60,000 nt of DNA from Acanthaster planci. Lineage: Eukaryota > Echinodermata > Asteroidea > Valvatida > Acanthasteridae. Each line of letters starts with the position of its first letter. The stretch's first letter is position 1. This document shows positions 32,701 through 43,868 of the stretch, one piece after another. The stretch is taken from the NCBI RefSeq assembly GCF_001949145.1, contig NW_019091357.1:3808473-3868472 (forward strand), written 5' to 3'. A program made the translations under genes and the position numbers. The notes under the pieces are model-generated. The model ran no database searches and had not been told where the DNA came from. It saw only the letters and a program-made list of their open reading frames with translations.

Positions 32701-35700
32701 TGCATTTTGATAGCTAAAAGAGTCGGACTGTTTTACAGCGGGGAGGGGGGGGACTCAATTCACACCTAGGAAGTTTCATTTTAACTCAGCGTATAATTTT
32801 GTTTTATTCAGTTATGTAAATGTCGTGGCTCTAGACTCAGTCCATGTGCTCTGAGCATGAGAGAGTCGACAGAAAAAGTACAAATTTTTGGATGACCTGT
32901 CTTGGCAAAAGCGGTGTTACAGCGTAAAAACAATGACTGCAGGAAACTGTCCGCCTGAAAGAACCCGAAGGCTTGAGGACGGGAAAAAATGCAATGCAGC
33001 AATTTCAGAGAAACGTTATCCGTCCTCCCACGGCTCTTATAGGATTAGGCCGACAAGCGCTAACCCGACCTTCGTAAGGGCGAGATGGCAGATATAGAAC
33101 ACCATGTGAATGTTACTACGGCCGCGACATACGCACGGCCAATTATACTCAGACCTCTTTCTTTGTCGTGTTGTCAACCTTCAGGGTGGTATGAAGGCCG
33201 TGCTGTGGACCGATGTGTTTCAGATGTGCGTCATGATGGCAGGCTTTCTGGCCGTCATCATCGAGGGCGCCATCCGGCTGGGTGGACTCGGCAACGTCTG
33301 GCAGATCGCCGAGGAAGGGGGCCGCATCGACTTCTGGAAGTGAGTCTAGCAATCAAACAAGCCATGCGGAGAAAAACATACTGGCCAATCAAAGTTGATG
33401 ATGTCTAGTCCATACACAGCTCGCTCTGTTGTCTTCCGAGGATGTTTTGGGAACTGAACCGGTAGCCCTTTTGTGTGGAAATGCTCATACTCAGAGACCA
33501 TATTATAGTTTGTGCTTTAATTTTGTAAAGAAATGTCAATTTCGTTAACTTTTTTCTTCATAGCTTCAACTTCGACCCAAGCATTCGTCATACATTTTGG
33601 TCCATTGCCATTGGGGGAACCTTCACGTGGTTGGCGACTTACGGAGTTAACCAGGCCCAAGTACAGCGCTATATGACGACAGGCAGCGTCAAAAGAGCCC
33701 GGATGTAAGTGCCTCATGAGACTTCGGAATGAGCCGAATTTGCCAGAAAAATCCTTTAAGACGGCATATTTATTTTATGTTACATAAGAAATGAAAAATC
33801 CACACACTGAGCACAACTTCCATAGGTTTCTACTCCATGAGTCGTAATTTTGACTAGTTTGGGCTGCCAAAATTGTTGTACTACAATTTCATTTTTAAGT
33901 TTTGTGACAAAGTGGCAGAACAGATAAATGAAAGCTTTAGAAAGAGAGATATAACAACTTCCATTTAATAAAGAACAGATTACGGAGGCCTCAAACGGCA
34001 TGAGGCCAAAGTACTGGCTGAAATTTCGGGTACAGTGTAACTTGTATAAATCTATATTTCAAACTAGCCCTTTGCATTAATAATGACGTGATTTAAAACG
34101 TTAGATTTATTTAATATTTCCTGAATTTCTTGTTGTTTCAGAGCTCTATGCTTAGCAGCTGTTGGCATGATAGTTGTCGTTTCGGCGGCCTGTTTGTCTG
34201 GTCTCGTCATGTACTCCTTCTACGCTGAGAAACAGTGCGATCCCTTCACCAGCAACAAAGTCTCACAGACCGACCAGGTATGAGTCCCAAGACTGAGGAT
34301 GTATAATTTTGCGTCGGGGCTGCTATTTTTGGCTTTGTTTCGTGACAATTAAGTGCAATGTTTTGGAGCTACTTTACGTTGACGCTGCGGTGTAAAAGAT
34401 TACTCTCTGATGGGTTCAACCGTCTTGCCTGATTTGTTGTATTGTGTTAACTTTTATGTTTCATTTAGAAAAATTCTATCTTTGCTTCTGTTTTCCTCTT
34501 GTTTAAGTTAATTCCTTACTTCATGATGGAGTTGTTCGGGCGGATCCCTGGCCTTCCAGGATTCTTCACTTCAGCCGTTTTCAGCGCCGCACTCAGGTCA
34601 GTTGACCTTTGAGACCTTTCTTAATGTCCCCGTCGGCATGGGCTTACATTCCGTTGAAGGGGATATATTCCTCCTCCCAAATTTTGACCAGAGGGTGGCA
34701 AAAAGGTGAAAATAAGGTACGTTTCGAACTCACAACCAAACATTTGGTAGAACTAAAAAGGGAACAACTAATTTAAAAAGCATTTATTACGCCGTTTTAA
34801 TGTAAAGTTGGTGTGTGTCACCAGATGTACTGTATCATCACCACCGCCCCTGACCCCTCCCCCACACACCGACACACTGTATGTGGAAGGAGTCAACGTT
34901 CATTTAAGCTAGGTCAATTTCAATGAGAACATATCATTGCATCCTGTCCTGTCCTGTAGATGGAGTGCCTAACTGCCTTTCTACATTGTACACATTACCC
35001 ACTGAAATTTCAAATATCAAAATTTCTTTCACCTTTTCAACTGCTGTTCCAGTACGGTTTCTTCTGGGCTGAACTCTCTCGCCGCTGTCACGGCTGAGGA
35101 CATGGTCAAGCCGTGTTTCCCCCGCATCAGTCAAGAGCGATACACACTGGTTACCAAAGGCATCGGTAAGTACCACATCGTCCTAGAATATGCACTAAAA
35201 GGCAGTCACTGCAGGTTGAAATCGTACGGTTCAATCTGTCTCCACCTCTTTTTTCTCCTGGACAGCAATTCCTGGGGCAGTTACAATTGAAAGTGGATAT
35301 GAACATCAACTCTGATCAAGATGTGTACTTACAATGTTTACTACATGATTACCGATGTCAAATAACCAGCTACAATTTGATATTTTTAATCTTAAAATCT
35401 AGGTAAAAACCTGTCTTTAGATACCTTATCTTGCTTTTTGAGACGAATGTCTTCAATTTTGTTCGTGTGTCTGACGATAATATTTAAGCTTCATTTTCCC
35501 CCTTGGTTCGAAACGTCTCGTTTTCCTAAACTCTCCATGCTTTATTTTTCAGCACTTGGGTTCGGCGTGCTTTGCATACTGATCGCGTACATAACTTCAT
35601 TGCTTAATCAGGGCGTTTTACAGGTATGTGGATTTCATATATGAAGTTCCTTGTTCCGTAGTTATGGTCACAAACGCGGTCACGATATTTCATCTATTTT

Positions 35701-38487
35701 GTTGGGACTAAAAATGTTATGGAGACAGAGAAATGTCCCCACAACTGGGTTCTAATTCGCTTAAAAAATGGCCCAGCCGTTTTTACATAACACTATGGAA
35801 GTTGTCCACTCCAAGGAAGTGTGACTTATTTTGTGTCTCTGGCGTCATGTTTAGGTTTTTTTGGCATCCATTTGGTCGACTGCTGCATTTCTGTGCGACA
35901 TAAAATTGGCCTCTGATTCTCAGCTTATTCTTCACTTGATTAACTTAATTTTATGTTTAAAGATCAAAAGTAAAAAAAAAAATAAAGATGCACCTGTACG
36001 TGAAAGTGCTCCTCAAAGCTTTCAATCCAGTAGAACACCGCTAGCGCTATAATCAATACATAACCGTAAGTTCGGGATCACCGATTATCCAGCTTGGTTC
36101 CTGAATTTTCTTTGAACTTTTACCCTTCTGTTGATAAGGCCGGTTCACCTCGAAAATTCCGTTTTTTTCTAGTTACAACAACAGTAGCCAGTTACCTAAG
36201 AGTACCAAATGAAAGAAGGCTGACTGCGAAGGATTCTAGTAATGCAGAATGCCAAATGATATTTATCCCTTGTCGAGGTAGAAACTATGCTTTTATGGCG
36301 ATTGTTTATCATTTTGAACTGTAAAGGTAACGTTACGTTTTTCATTTACGTATAATTGTCTGTTCTAGTGAATAGAAAGTAGTGGCTATTTTATATTAGC
36401 TTAACGACCTTCAAATCGCAATCAAATTCCTTGTAAAATACGTGCCATACAACTTCGGCTGAAGCCATTCGCATCTTGAGTGTGGTTTCAAACATCGTTT
36501 TGGATTAAAAGTATTAAAAACTGTTAACAAAATGTTTATTATTCAAGTTTGCACTGAGCCTCTTGGGCATGACCGGAGGTCCTCTACTTGGTCTGTTCAG
36601 CCTGGGACTGTTCTTTCCCTGGACTAACTCAAAGGTAGCAAATACCTTCATAATAACACCACCATACTCTAAATTATCATCATTGTCACCTGCATAAGTA
36701 CAGACTCACTACAGTCACCCTCATCAAACGATTTCTGTCGTCCTCCTGTGTGTTTTATTGTGAATTTCATATACTTTAGAACTTTTTTCTCCAGCTCTGT
36801 CGTCATCTTTGTCTGATACAGCTTCACTGCCATCAACTTCAACTGCAGCTGTAAGGTCATCCGAGCCATCCCCATGCCTCTCATAAGTATCTATGGCATC
36901 ACAAACCTCCCCATGGGCTGTCGTAGACACCTAAAGCTTTGTCGATATGAACTTCATGTAAGCCTGCCATTTTTGAAAACCCCGAGTTCATTATTTTACA
37001 GCATCTGCTCGATCCTCGTTATCGCTAGTTCAAGTTTTGATATGTCGCTATCATCTCTGTCGTTAATGTCGCCAGGTTCATCATTGTTGCCATTCATGTG
37101 TGCCTCCAAAGTCATTGCTATTTTCCCCTTAATTGTCTATTGCGCGTCATCGTCTTCTATCACCGGTGTCGTCGTCCTCTATTTCTGCACTTAGGAATCT
37201 CATTATTAACGTCATTTCAGTCAGAAAACTATTAAGACACCATATAAACAAATAACTGAAAATATTTCTGAAACTGTTTTATTTCCTGTTCAAAACCAAG
37301 CTTGTTTAATTTTTGAAGGGTGCGATCACGGGGCTGGTGACAGGCCTGGGTTTTGCCTTTTGGGTCGGTATCGGGGCAATCATTTACCCTCCAAGCGCCT
37401 ACAAACCACCGCTAACCACTGAAGGATGCAACCTGACCACTACCACACCCAGCCCACTTCTGACGACGTCTCTCCCGCCAGAAATGTAACTTTTAAAAAG
37501 AATCTGTCTGGCTATCGTTTGCTCAGGATTCGAACCGAGTTCATAATTACGTTTGCCAGTTTTGTACACTCATGCTCTAAAGTAATGGTATTTTGCTTCT
37601 TCCCCGCTTAGCCCACCCATTGCTGAATTTTACACACTCTCATACACCTGGTATGCTTGCGTCTCTTGGCTTGTGACCATCTTCGTTGGACTTCTGGTCA
37701 GTTTCCTGACAGGTAAGCCAGCTTGCTGCCCTCTTTTTGCTAGGGTTCAGATGGGCATCCTCCCAGAAGAAATCCTTTCAATTTCCTTTCTGGATCAACT
37801 GGCTTTGATCGAAGATTGAAAGTGGCCTTGGCTACCTGCCAGGGACTCCACGAGCGCGCACCTAACTCTTGCATATCCTGCAGCAGCGAAACCAACTATC
37901 ACAGATGCTTCCTTTTATCCTTCCGTCCCATGGTATATAAAAAAGGTAACTCAGAAAAATCCAGAATTCGGAAGGTATACCACCCTTCACTGGACTAAGT
38001 GGAAGGTGAAGTGTGTTAAGCGTGCTAACTGGATGCAGTAGGAACTACAGACTGCTGTTCTCCGCGACTGTACTGGAGAAGAATACTTTTTTGGTCCGTA
38101 GGTACCACCAAGAGGCAAGACATCGACCCTGTCCTTCGGTCTCATTGCGTGGACGGTCTGTACTGCTGCCTCCCAGAAGTGATTAAGAAGCCACTACGAT
38201 GCGGAGACGAGAAACCGGTAGGCAGCACACGATCAGACTGTGTCATGAATCAGAGAGAAAAAAATGCTTTGATAGTCAAGCAAGTCATCTCTATCTTTCT
38301 CTTCTTTCAGGATTACACCAAGAAGGACGAAGAGGCAGATATGTTCGAAGTGAAAGAGGTCAAACTAGACTTGACCAATCACGCCCTGGGTAACGATGAT
38401 GTTGACATGGTAACAATTGCCAATGACCATCCTGGTGGTACTGACAAGGATAACGGCCTAGACAATGAGGTTTTCACAGCTCTTTAA
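29717..38487 (+). CDS. SLC5A8-like: SLC5 sodium:solute symporter, SMCT-like, copy 1
   Basis: Na+-coupled transporter of the plasma membrane, SLC5A5/6/8/12 branch; monocarboxylates are the inferred substrates. Exons: 29717-30067, 30786-30851, 31487-31538, 32079-32146, 33185-33339, 33564-33704, 34142-34277, 34508-34596, 35053-35165, 35553-35623, 36548-36634, 37319-37485, 37612-37712, 38102-38217, 38311-38487; 629 aa, no breaks. Human SLC5A8, as known, has about 610 aa and 15 exons. The start [16 protein letters not shown] is TM1, then [27 protein letters not shown], the symporter signature [17 protein letters not shown] across exons 4-5, [26 protein letters not shown] and [14 protein letters not shown]. 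About 13 TM segments by family. An extracellular NLT sequon (exon 12) precedes the last helix. The tail ends in TAL, a class I PDZ-binding form. Substrate range cannot be read from the sequence. Confidence 0.9.
30532..30745. mobile_element. hAT-type MITE with perfect 8-bp target duplication
   Basis: Ends CAGTGGCGTAATTA and, reverse complemented, CAGTGGCGTAACTA. It is flanked on both sides by GACGTCAT (30524-30531 and 30746-30753), the 8-bp duplication expected for hAT transposition. 214 bp, with long G and C runs inside and no coding capacity. Sits in intron 1 of SLC5 copy 1. The matching place in the decayed copy (near 41687-41695) has a single GACATCAT, the unoccupied site. Confidence 0.93.
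32147..33184. other. Copy 1 intron 4, no gene seen
   Basis: 1.04 kb against 0.49 kb in copy 2. Contains a G-run near 32745 but no recognisable element ends. Confidence 0.5.
35624..36547. other. Copy 1 intron 10, no gene seen
   Basis: AT-rich, short chance frames only. Copy 2 intron 10 (49793-50491) is its counterpart and is also featureless. Confidence 0.5.
36635..37318. other. Copy 1 intron 11 with CATC/GTC-rich low-complexity sequence
   Basis: Degenerate ATC/GTC trinucleotide content over about 500 bp. Intron 11 of copy 2 (50579-51138) has matching stretches (for example CTATGGCATCACAAACCTCCCCATG against CTACGGCATCACAAACCTCTCCATG in part), so it predates the duplication. Frames here are by-products of the trinucleotide bias. 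Confidence 0.55.
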
Positions 38488-38704
38488 CCATATGTTGACA
38501 ACGATGACTAATTTTTATGATGACAACGTAGGCCTACCTCTTCCGCGCAGAAAAAGTATGCCTGCGTTTATGAATGCTTTAAGCGTTTAATTTTCCTCAA
38601 TCAAAAACCAAGGCCAGTCAGATTAAACCATTCTTGTTACAAAAAGAACCGTTATACACTATCATTCATAAGAAGCAGGCTTAATATATCGAGGACCGGT
38701 AATA

Positions 38705-39395
38705 CGCTGTTAAAAACTGTCTGTTATATAACAGTAGATTCTATTATTAATTGGCATTAATAATAGAATAATAGAGAAGTTCCTATTTTGGGACTGCACA
38801 TTCTACTGTCAGTTTCTCTGTATACTAACAGAAGATTCTTTTGGAAGTGTATTTAGGACAGGGTAAGAAAAACTTTGTTCATACATACTTTGTTTGTACG
38901 TGCGGTTTTGTAAATAATGATCCTAGGCACTGGTCGCATTTTAAATTCCGTCTTTACCAGAAGCATCTCCTCATCGGTTGAAACGAGCCATGCTGGTGGG
39001 GAGTGTTGTTTTGTTGGTAGGGCTGGACGCGTACGCAACGTTCATTGTCAATCGGGAACCAGCAAAGTGGAGTTCTTACCAAGGGAGCCTCTGTTGCTCG
39101 AAAATCGTACCCTCTCTTGGTCCTGCTCGGGCCCAGTGACCTGAAATTTAGTCATGCAATGCAACATGTGGATTACTAATCCGTAAATACGGTTTAGTAA
39201 TCCATACGTACGAAATAGTAATCCGTTCTTACGAATTTGTTTTTCTTACCATTTCCTAAATACACTTCCATAAAAATTTCCTTTTAGTAAACAGAGGAAA
39301 AACTGACCGTAGAAAGTGCTGTCCCAAACCAACAACTCATATAAAGCCATTTGACAATAGTATCTACTGTTATTTAACAGAAACTTTTAACAGTG
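38705..39395. mobile_element. 691-bp element with about 160-bp terminal inverted repeats
   Basis: The left arm 38705-38873 and the reverse complement of the right arm 39239-39395 align along their length: CGCTGTTAAAA / CACTGTTAAAA, TAACAGTAGAT, TTTGGGAC.GCAC, CTAC.GTCAGTTT, GGAAGTGTATTTAGGA, GGTAAGAAAAAC. TA flanks both ends. The core holds a near-perfect 34-bp palindrome (39170-39203) and no convincing ORF. It interrupts the 3' flank of copy 1: copy 2 reads AAAATACGACACG at the matching place without it. Confidence 0.85.
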
Positions 39396-39681
39396 TACAA
39401 AAACATGTCCGGTAACATTACAGGCACACACACATAAAACAGCTTGATTAATGAGTCAGAGAAGTTTGAAATCGGCACCATAAATTTCAAATGATATGCC
39501 CATGATATTCACGTAGATAGATAACAGCATTTGGAGTCTTTAATTTCATCGTACGCAAAGTAGATTTAGGGGATTCGCATTCCTCCTCTTGAGACGAACT
39601 CTGATTGGCCGCTAAATGTATCAGCTTCGTAATCAACAGCTCTTCAAGAAAAGAGCAATTCATGGTTCCAATGGCATAAAC

Positions 39682-39687
39682 AATAAA
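39682..39687 (+). terminator. Candidate polyadenylation signal, SLC5 copy 1
   Basis: AACAATAAACAG, matching AACAATAAACAG after copy 2. About 1.2 kb past the stop in copy 1 against 0.36 kb in copy 2; most of the extra distance is the 691-bp insertion. Confidence 0.5.
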
Positions 39688-39695
39688 CAGCCACG

Positions 39696-41728
39696 CTAAG
39701 AGTATTAAAATGTCCAGTGTTTAAAATGTCCTTTTCGGTGCCAAAGATGATTCGTCTGAAAATAGAATAATCAAGTAAGAGGTAAAACACAACTATTTTA
39801 CTTTGATTTCCATACAGCTGTATGACTACAGGTACATACTTAGTAAGAAATACGTTTAACTTACTTCTTAGTTTTTTAACGTCTTTTCATAGAAAGATTA
39901 AATCATTTGGGCTTGTAGCCAGCTTTTCAAATAACTTGTGACCAAAGTATTACTTATTTTATATGTTATTTTTCACCCTGTTTCCCACGGCTGGTCTTGG
40001 GAAAGTCTTGAGAAGGGACTTGGGATAGACTCAATTTCAACGTTGCTTGTTGCCAGTGCTAGAAACACCCCTTATCGGTTGAAAAGAGCTATATTTGTTG
40101 GGCAGCTAAGCCCCCAAACTGAGCACTTTTGATAAAAGCATGAAACTTCGCTTAGATCTTCATTCCTAGAGTAGAATGTTTAGATGTGGGAACATCTTAT
40201 ATCTGACCTCTTGCTACCTTATAGTATTTTACCAAATTTACATTTTAAAACTGCCCTAGTCCAAATGTGAGGTATTTAAAATGTGAAAGAATATCAGAAT
40301 GACGTTTCATAACTTACCTTCACTGATCTTTAAAAGGTCATTTACCTTGATAAGTTCACTGACGTTCATTTTATCTTATTGTAACTATGAACTGGATTTG
40401 ATCAATAACACATGTTTTTCTTTCTATGGTCCAATTGTAGGTTCTTTTTTTACATTAAAGGGTATCATAAAGGATTTGTCGTATCATAATGGATTTGTCG
40501 TATCTGACCTTTGGACGGTTGTTACCTCTGGCGAGGTCAGCGACCTTTGTATTTTATGTGTCAAATTCTCCTTACACTGCCCCTTCTACATTCAAATTCA
40601 TGTTTGAGTTAACTGCTCGTAAAAAATCGAGAAAAACAGCGCAGCATTTTCAACGTTTAAATCAAATTTGTTGTGGTTTATCTTACGTAAAATCTATGGA
40701 TTATAGGGCGTTCGTAGTACAAGCGAACATCATCCGCGGGGCCAGGGTGGGAAACAAGTATGGTAGGTTCCCATTCCCTTAGGGAAGGATCAGTTCTCAA
40801 CGGTTACAAGGAGTAATCAGTTAAATTACCTTGGAGTAAAGCGCGTCCTCGACATTGTAGCATTGTGAATTCGTGGAAACATTTCACCCACGAATACAGC
40901 AGTCGCCTCTTGTCCGAGACATGAAAGGAGGAGGCCTATCACACGTGCGCGCGCAATCGTGCTTATACGGCATTTTCATGTCAGTTCACACGCGTCGATA
41001 AAAGTCTAAAACTCCATTCATAGTTATTAATAATTATAAGTAAAAAAGAATTGTATCTTACAACAAGGGAGGATTAACGTGTGGAAATTGTACTTTGTTT
41101 GCCATACTGGATTATACTATTATTATCTAGGGGTGATTTGAATTTGCAGAGTTTCCCCAACAACAACTTCCCTTCAATAAAATTTAACTTCATACTGATC
41201 CACTGATTTACTTTCTACTTTACGCCTAACACTCGGGTTCCTATAATTTCAGTTCACAGTGCTGTTCGTGAAAGAATGTCGGTATATTTTTAGTTGCTTT
41301 TAGGTTTATGTGTTCATTAATGGAAACCCCTACAAGATCTGCATACACTACCTTAGAAAATTGGCGTCCGTTAAAGGATGTGGTGTGCAGAGTGAAGTTA
41401 ACTCTATTACGATGGCCGGCAGACTATCGTAAAAAAAGACCACAATTTTTGGTTTTCTTGAAAACTACAGCATTCTGGGTTGAAATATTTTACAGACTGA
41501 TTGAGACTGTTATGGACTCTCTTTCAAGTAAGATACTTTAGGATTATACGGTAGTCCGATTTTCGGGATTTTACCAATGGCGTTCACCACCTTTAACCAA
41601 TCATTTACGGTTAAAAATGAATGACTGCAGATTCTTAACTTGGGGTTTCAGTTTGTGGTTTCTTTTTAATGTCTCCAAACCAACTTTGGACATCATGAAT
41701 AGTCTTCAAATGTTTCCTTTTGTTTCAG
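39696..41728. other. Spacer between copy 1 and the decayed copy
   Basis: 39.94-40.05 kb aligns with 53.16-53.26 kb downstream of copy 2 (TGGTCTTG.GAAAGTCTTG.GAAGGGACTTG), so the tandem duplication unit included 3' flank. The 97- to 102-codon frames at 40.3-40.8 kb have no domain. No trace of exon 1 of the decayed copy is visible. Confidence 0.6.
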
Positions 41729-43285
41729 TACCTCGAGTTACGCTTCAACAAAGTGGGAACTCTAATATTTTTTCCTATATATGGTATGTTTTACTTCTTC
41801 CTTTCTCGGCCTCTCCTTTTGCAGTCATTGAATTATCAACCCATGTTAGACAGGCTTCATCATTTATTCACGACTACCAAATTATGATTGCTGTACCCAC
41901 AGTGTTATTTTATGTAGTGTTGTTGTTTCAAGTTCATGCGCGGACGTCCTGGGTATTCATCTTTCTGACCCTTTTACTCCAATCGTTTGTTTAGACACAC
42001 CCGTATACAGTGACAATGTGTCGCAGCTTGGACAAATTGTTTCAAAGAATAATCTTGATGCTGTTTAAAGAAAAGATTATTAAACTCTGCCAATGGTGCT
42101 GATGTCAATATTTGCTGAAGATTGTAAAGTGATCCTGTAAGAATTTTTGATGTTTTATTGTGTCATGTCTGCCACTAGCAAACCCTGTTGTTTGGCAGTC
42201 GGGCAGTCATTTCCAGGGTATGTAGCATTTTGTATGAAATGCTGGCGTATCAGCGTCCAAATTGAGGTCAGTTTAGTTTCGTGGGTGGGGTTTTTGTACC
42301 CTTCAAACGAATCAGTTTGTAATATTTGGTTCTTTCATTCAAAATTGGTTCATGCTTGTGGCGACCCTGACTGGACACAATGTGTTGAAAAAAATCATCT
42401 ATTTAGCATGACCACTGCCTTCATTCATTGTTGTGTCTACGCGTTCCAGTCTTCTTAGGACAAATTCGAAGCTTATCGTCTAGGAAGGTACAAGGAAAAA
42501 ATGAACCTACAATTATAAACCTGCATTTCCAAAAATTTTCAGTTCGCGTGAGCGTATATCGCACGGAGGCGCGCAATGCTTTTTTAAATGAAGATTCTTA
42601 AAAATCGTTGCACTTTCTGGTGAAGAACTAAGCTCAAAGTGGGACGCATGATAAAAATTGGCATTGCTACCACTTTGCTAAAGGGCGTTGGAAGTCTATT
42701 ACAAAGTGCATGGGGTCTCTGGATAGTGAACCGCTGCAGCGAAATGAATAGTAACCATGAATAGTACCCAGGCGTGAAATTTCTGCTCATAGCGTTAAAA
42801 ACCTGTGGGTGAGGTGTTGCAAAACAAATGTTGACTGCTTTATCTCTTAGTATAGTAAAACTAGTCTCCCAGGACGAATAGAATGCTCTACGGATAACTC
42901 GGGAGGCTAGTTTGCTACCACTCGAAGCAGTCAATATTTGCTGACAAGACAGTATTCTTATATGTTATGACATGTCATTGAACAATTATGTAGGTTTGTT
43001 TTCCTTCTCTTTTGAAGGTATTTTTCATGGGAATAGTCATCTATACTCCGGCCTTGGCACTCAATGCACGTTGTATCTGTTGCTGGGTTACCGTTTAGAA
43101 ATAAAAATCTTCTTGCTTCCCTAAATAGAGTAAACTTTCTTTGTGCCCCCGTTTGATTGTTCAGGCTTTACGGTAATGTTATTTTGTTTTTCCCCGATTA
43201 GCCAGGCAATCGCTGAACTTTACACGCTCTCTTACAGCTATTATGCTTGCGTCTATGCTTGTGTTCGTTATTATTTGCTTCTTTT
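41729..43285 (+). pseudogene. Decayed SLC5 copy: exons 2, 3 and 13 only
   Basis: Exon-2-like 41729-41787 has a 12-nt in-frame deletion and a 1-nt insertion in the TTTTTT run that shifts the frame. Exon-3-like 43018-43069 is still open (VFFMGIVIYTPALALN), but the donor base before GT changed from G to C. Exon-13-like 43202-43280 begins cleanly after CCCCGATTAG and then loses frame and donor. Exons 4-12 are missing between 43070 and 43200, where intron 3 sequence passes into intron 12 sequence, so one large internal deletion is likely. Exons 1, 14 and 15 are not seen. Intron 2 still aligns to copies 1 and 2. Confidence 0.85.
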
Positions 43286-43624
43286 AAAAGCTGCCAGCCA
43301 TAGTTCTACCAGCCACTGGTGGCCAAATACAACTACAATGTACATAAAGAAGGGACTCTTGCTCCCCGTGATGAAACGCTAAAAAAATGCGCCCTCTTTT
43401 AGTAGTCTTAGAATATGCGCAGACGTGTGCGTACTGGTATACATTACCGGTCTCTGGCATCTCTAGAGCCAAAGCCCTTGGCCAGGGAACTCGGCTGTGG
43501 CTTTAAAATGCTCGCTCAAGTGGTTGGTTGTGGATGCAACCACATTTCAGAGGGTTATGAGACATGGCAGGTAAACAGACGGGATAAAGTTAGCTTGATC
43601 GGTTTCGTGTGCTGAAAATTAATA

Positions 43625-43674
43625 TGTAAATGGTTCATTAGTAAATACCTTACATAACACGTCATGATTATTCA
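43625..43674 (+). promoter_or_regulatory. Conserved upstream block of SLC5 copy 2
   Basis: TAAATGGTTCATTAGTAA and TGATTATTCA, as in copy 1; the second word begins about 204 bp before the ATG. Confidence 0.5.
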
Positions 43675-43857
43675 GAGTATTAGTAGCCTCATGCTCACTC
43701 ATCGTTTTGAGTGGCAGGACAGGCAGTATTCACACCTCTCACTTCCTCATCAGAAAACGAAATCTGGGCAAGAAGCTGGCACCAGATCACAAGTTGTACT
43801 GCGCCACACCTTCAGTGGAGACTCACCCCTGGTTTAGCCTTCTACCGTAGCTCCCTC

Positions 43858-43861
43858 GCAG
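43858..43861 (+). promoter_or_regulatory. Candidate 5'-UTR splice acceptor, SLC5 copy 2
   Basis: CTCCCTCGCAG ends 7 nt before the ATG, same spacing as in copies 1 and 3. Confidence 0.45.
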
Positions 43862-43868
43862 TGACACC

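Noticed and set aside
33005-33408. 107-codon frame overlapping SLC5 copy 1 exon 5
   Set aside because: Out-of-frame shadow of the exon; the true frame gives [13 protein letters not shown].
39938-40132. Short frame resembling the frame at 53163-53450 (WS.ESL.KGL)
   Set aside because: Similarity is at DNA level from duplicated 3' flank; the frames diverge quickly and have no domain or splice context.
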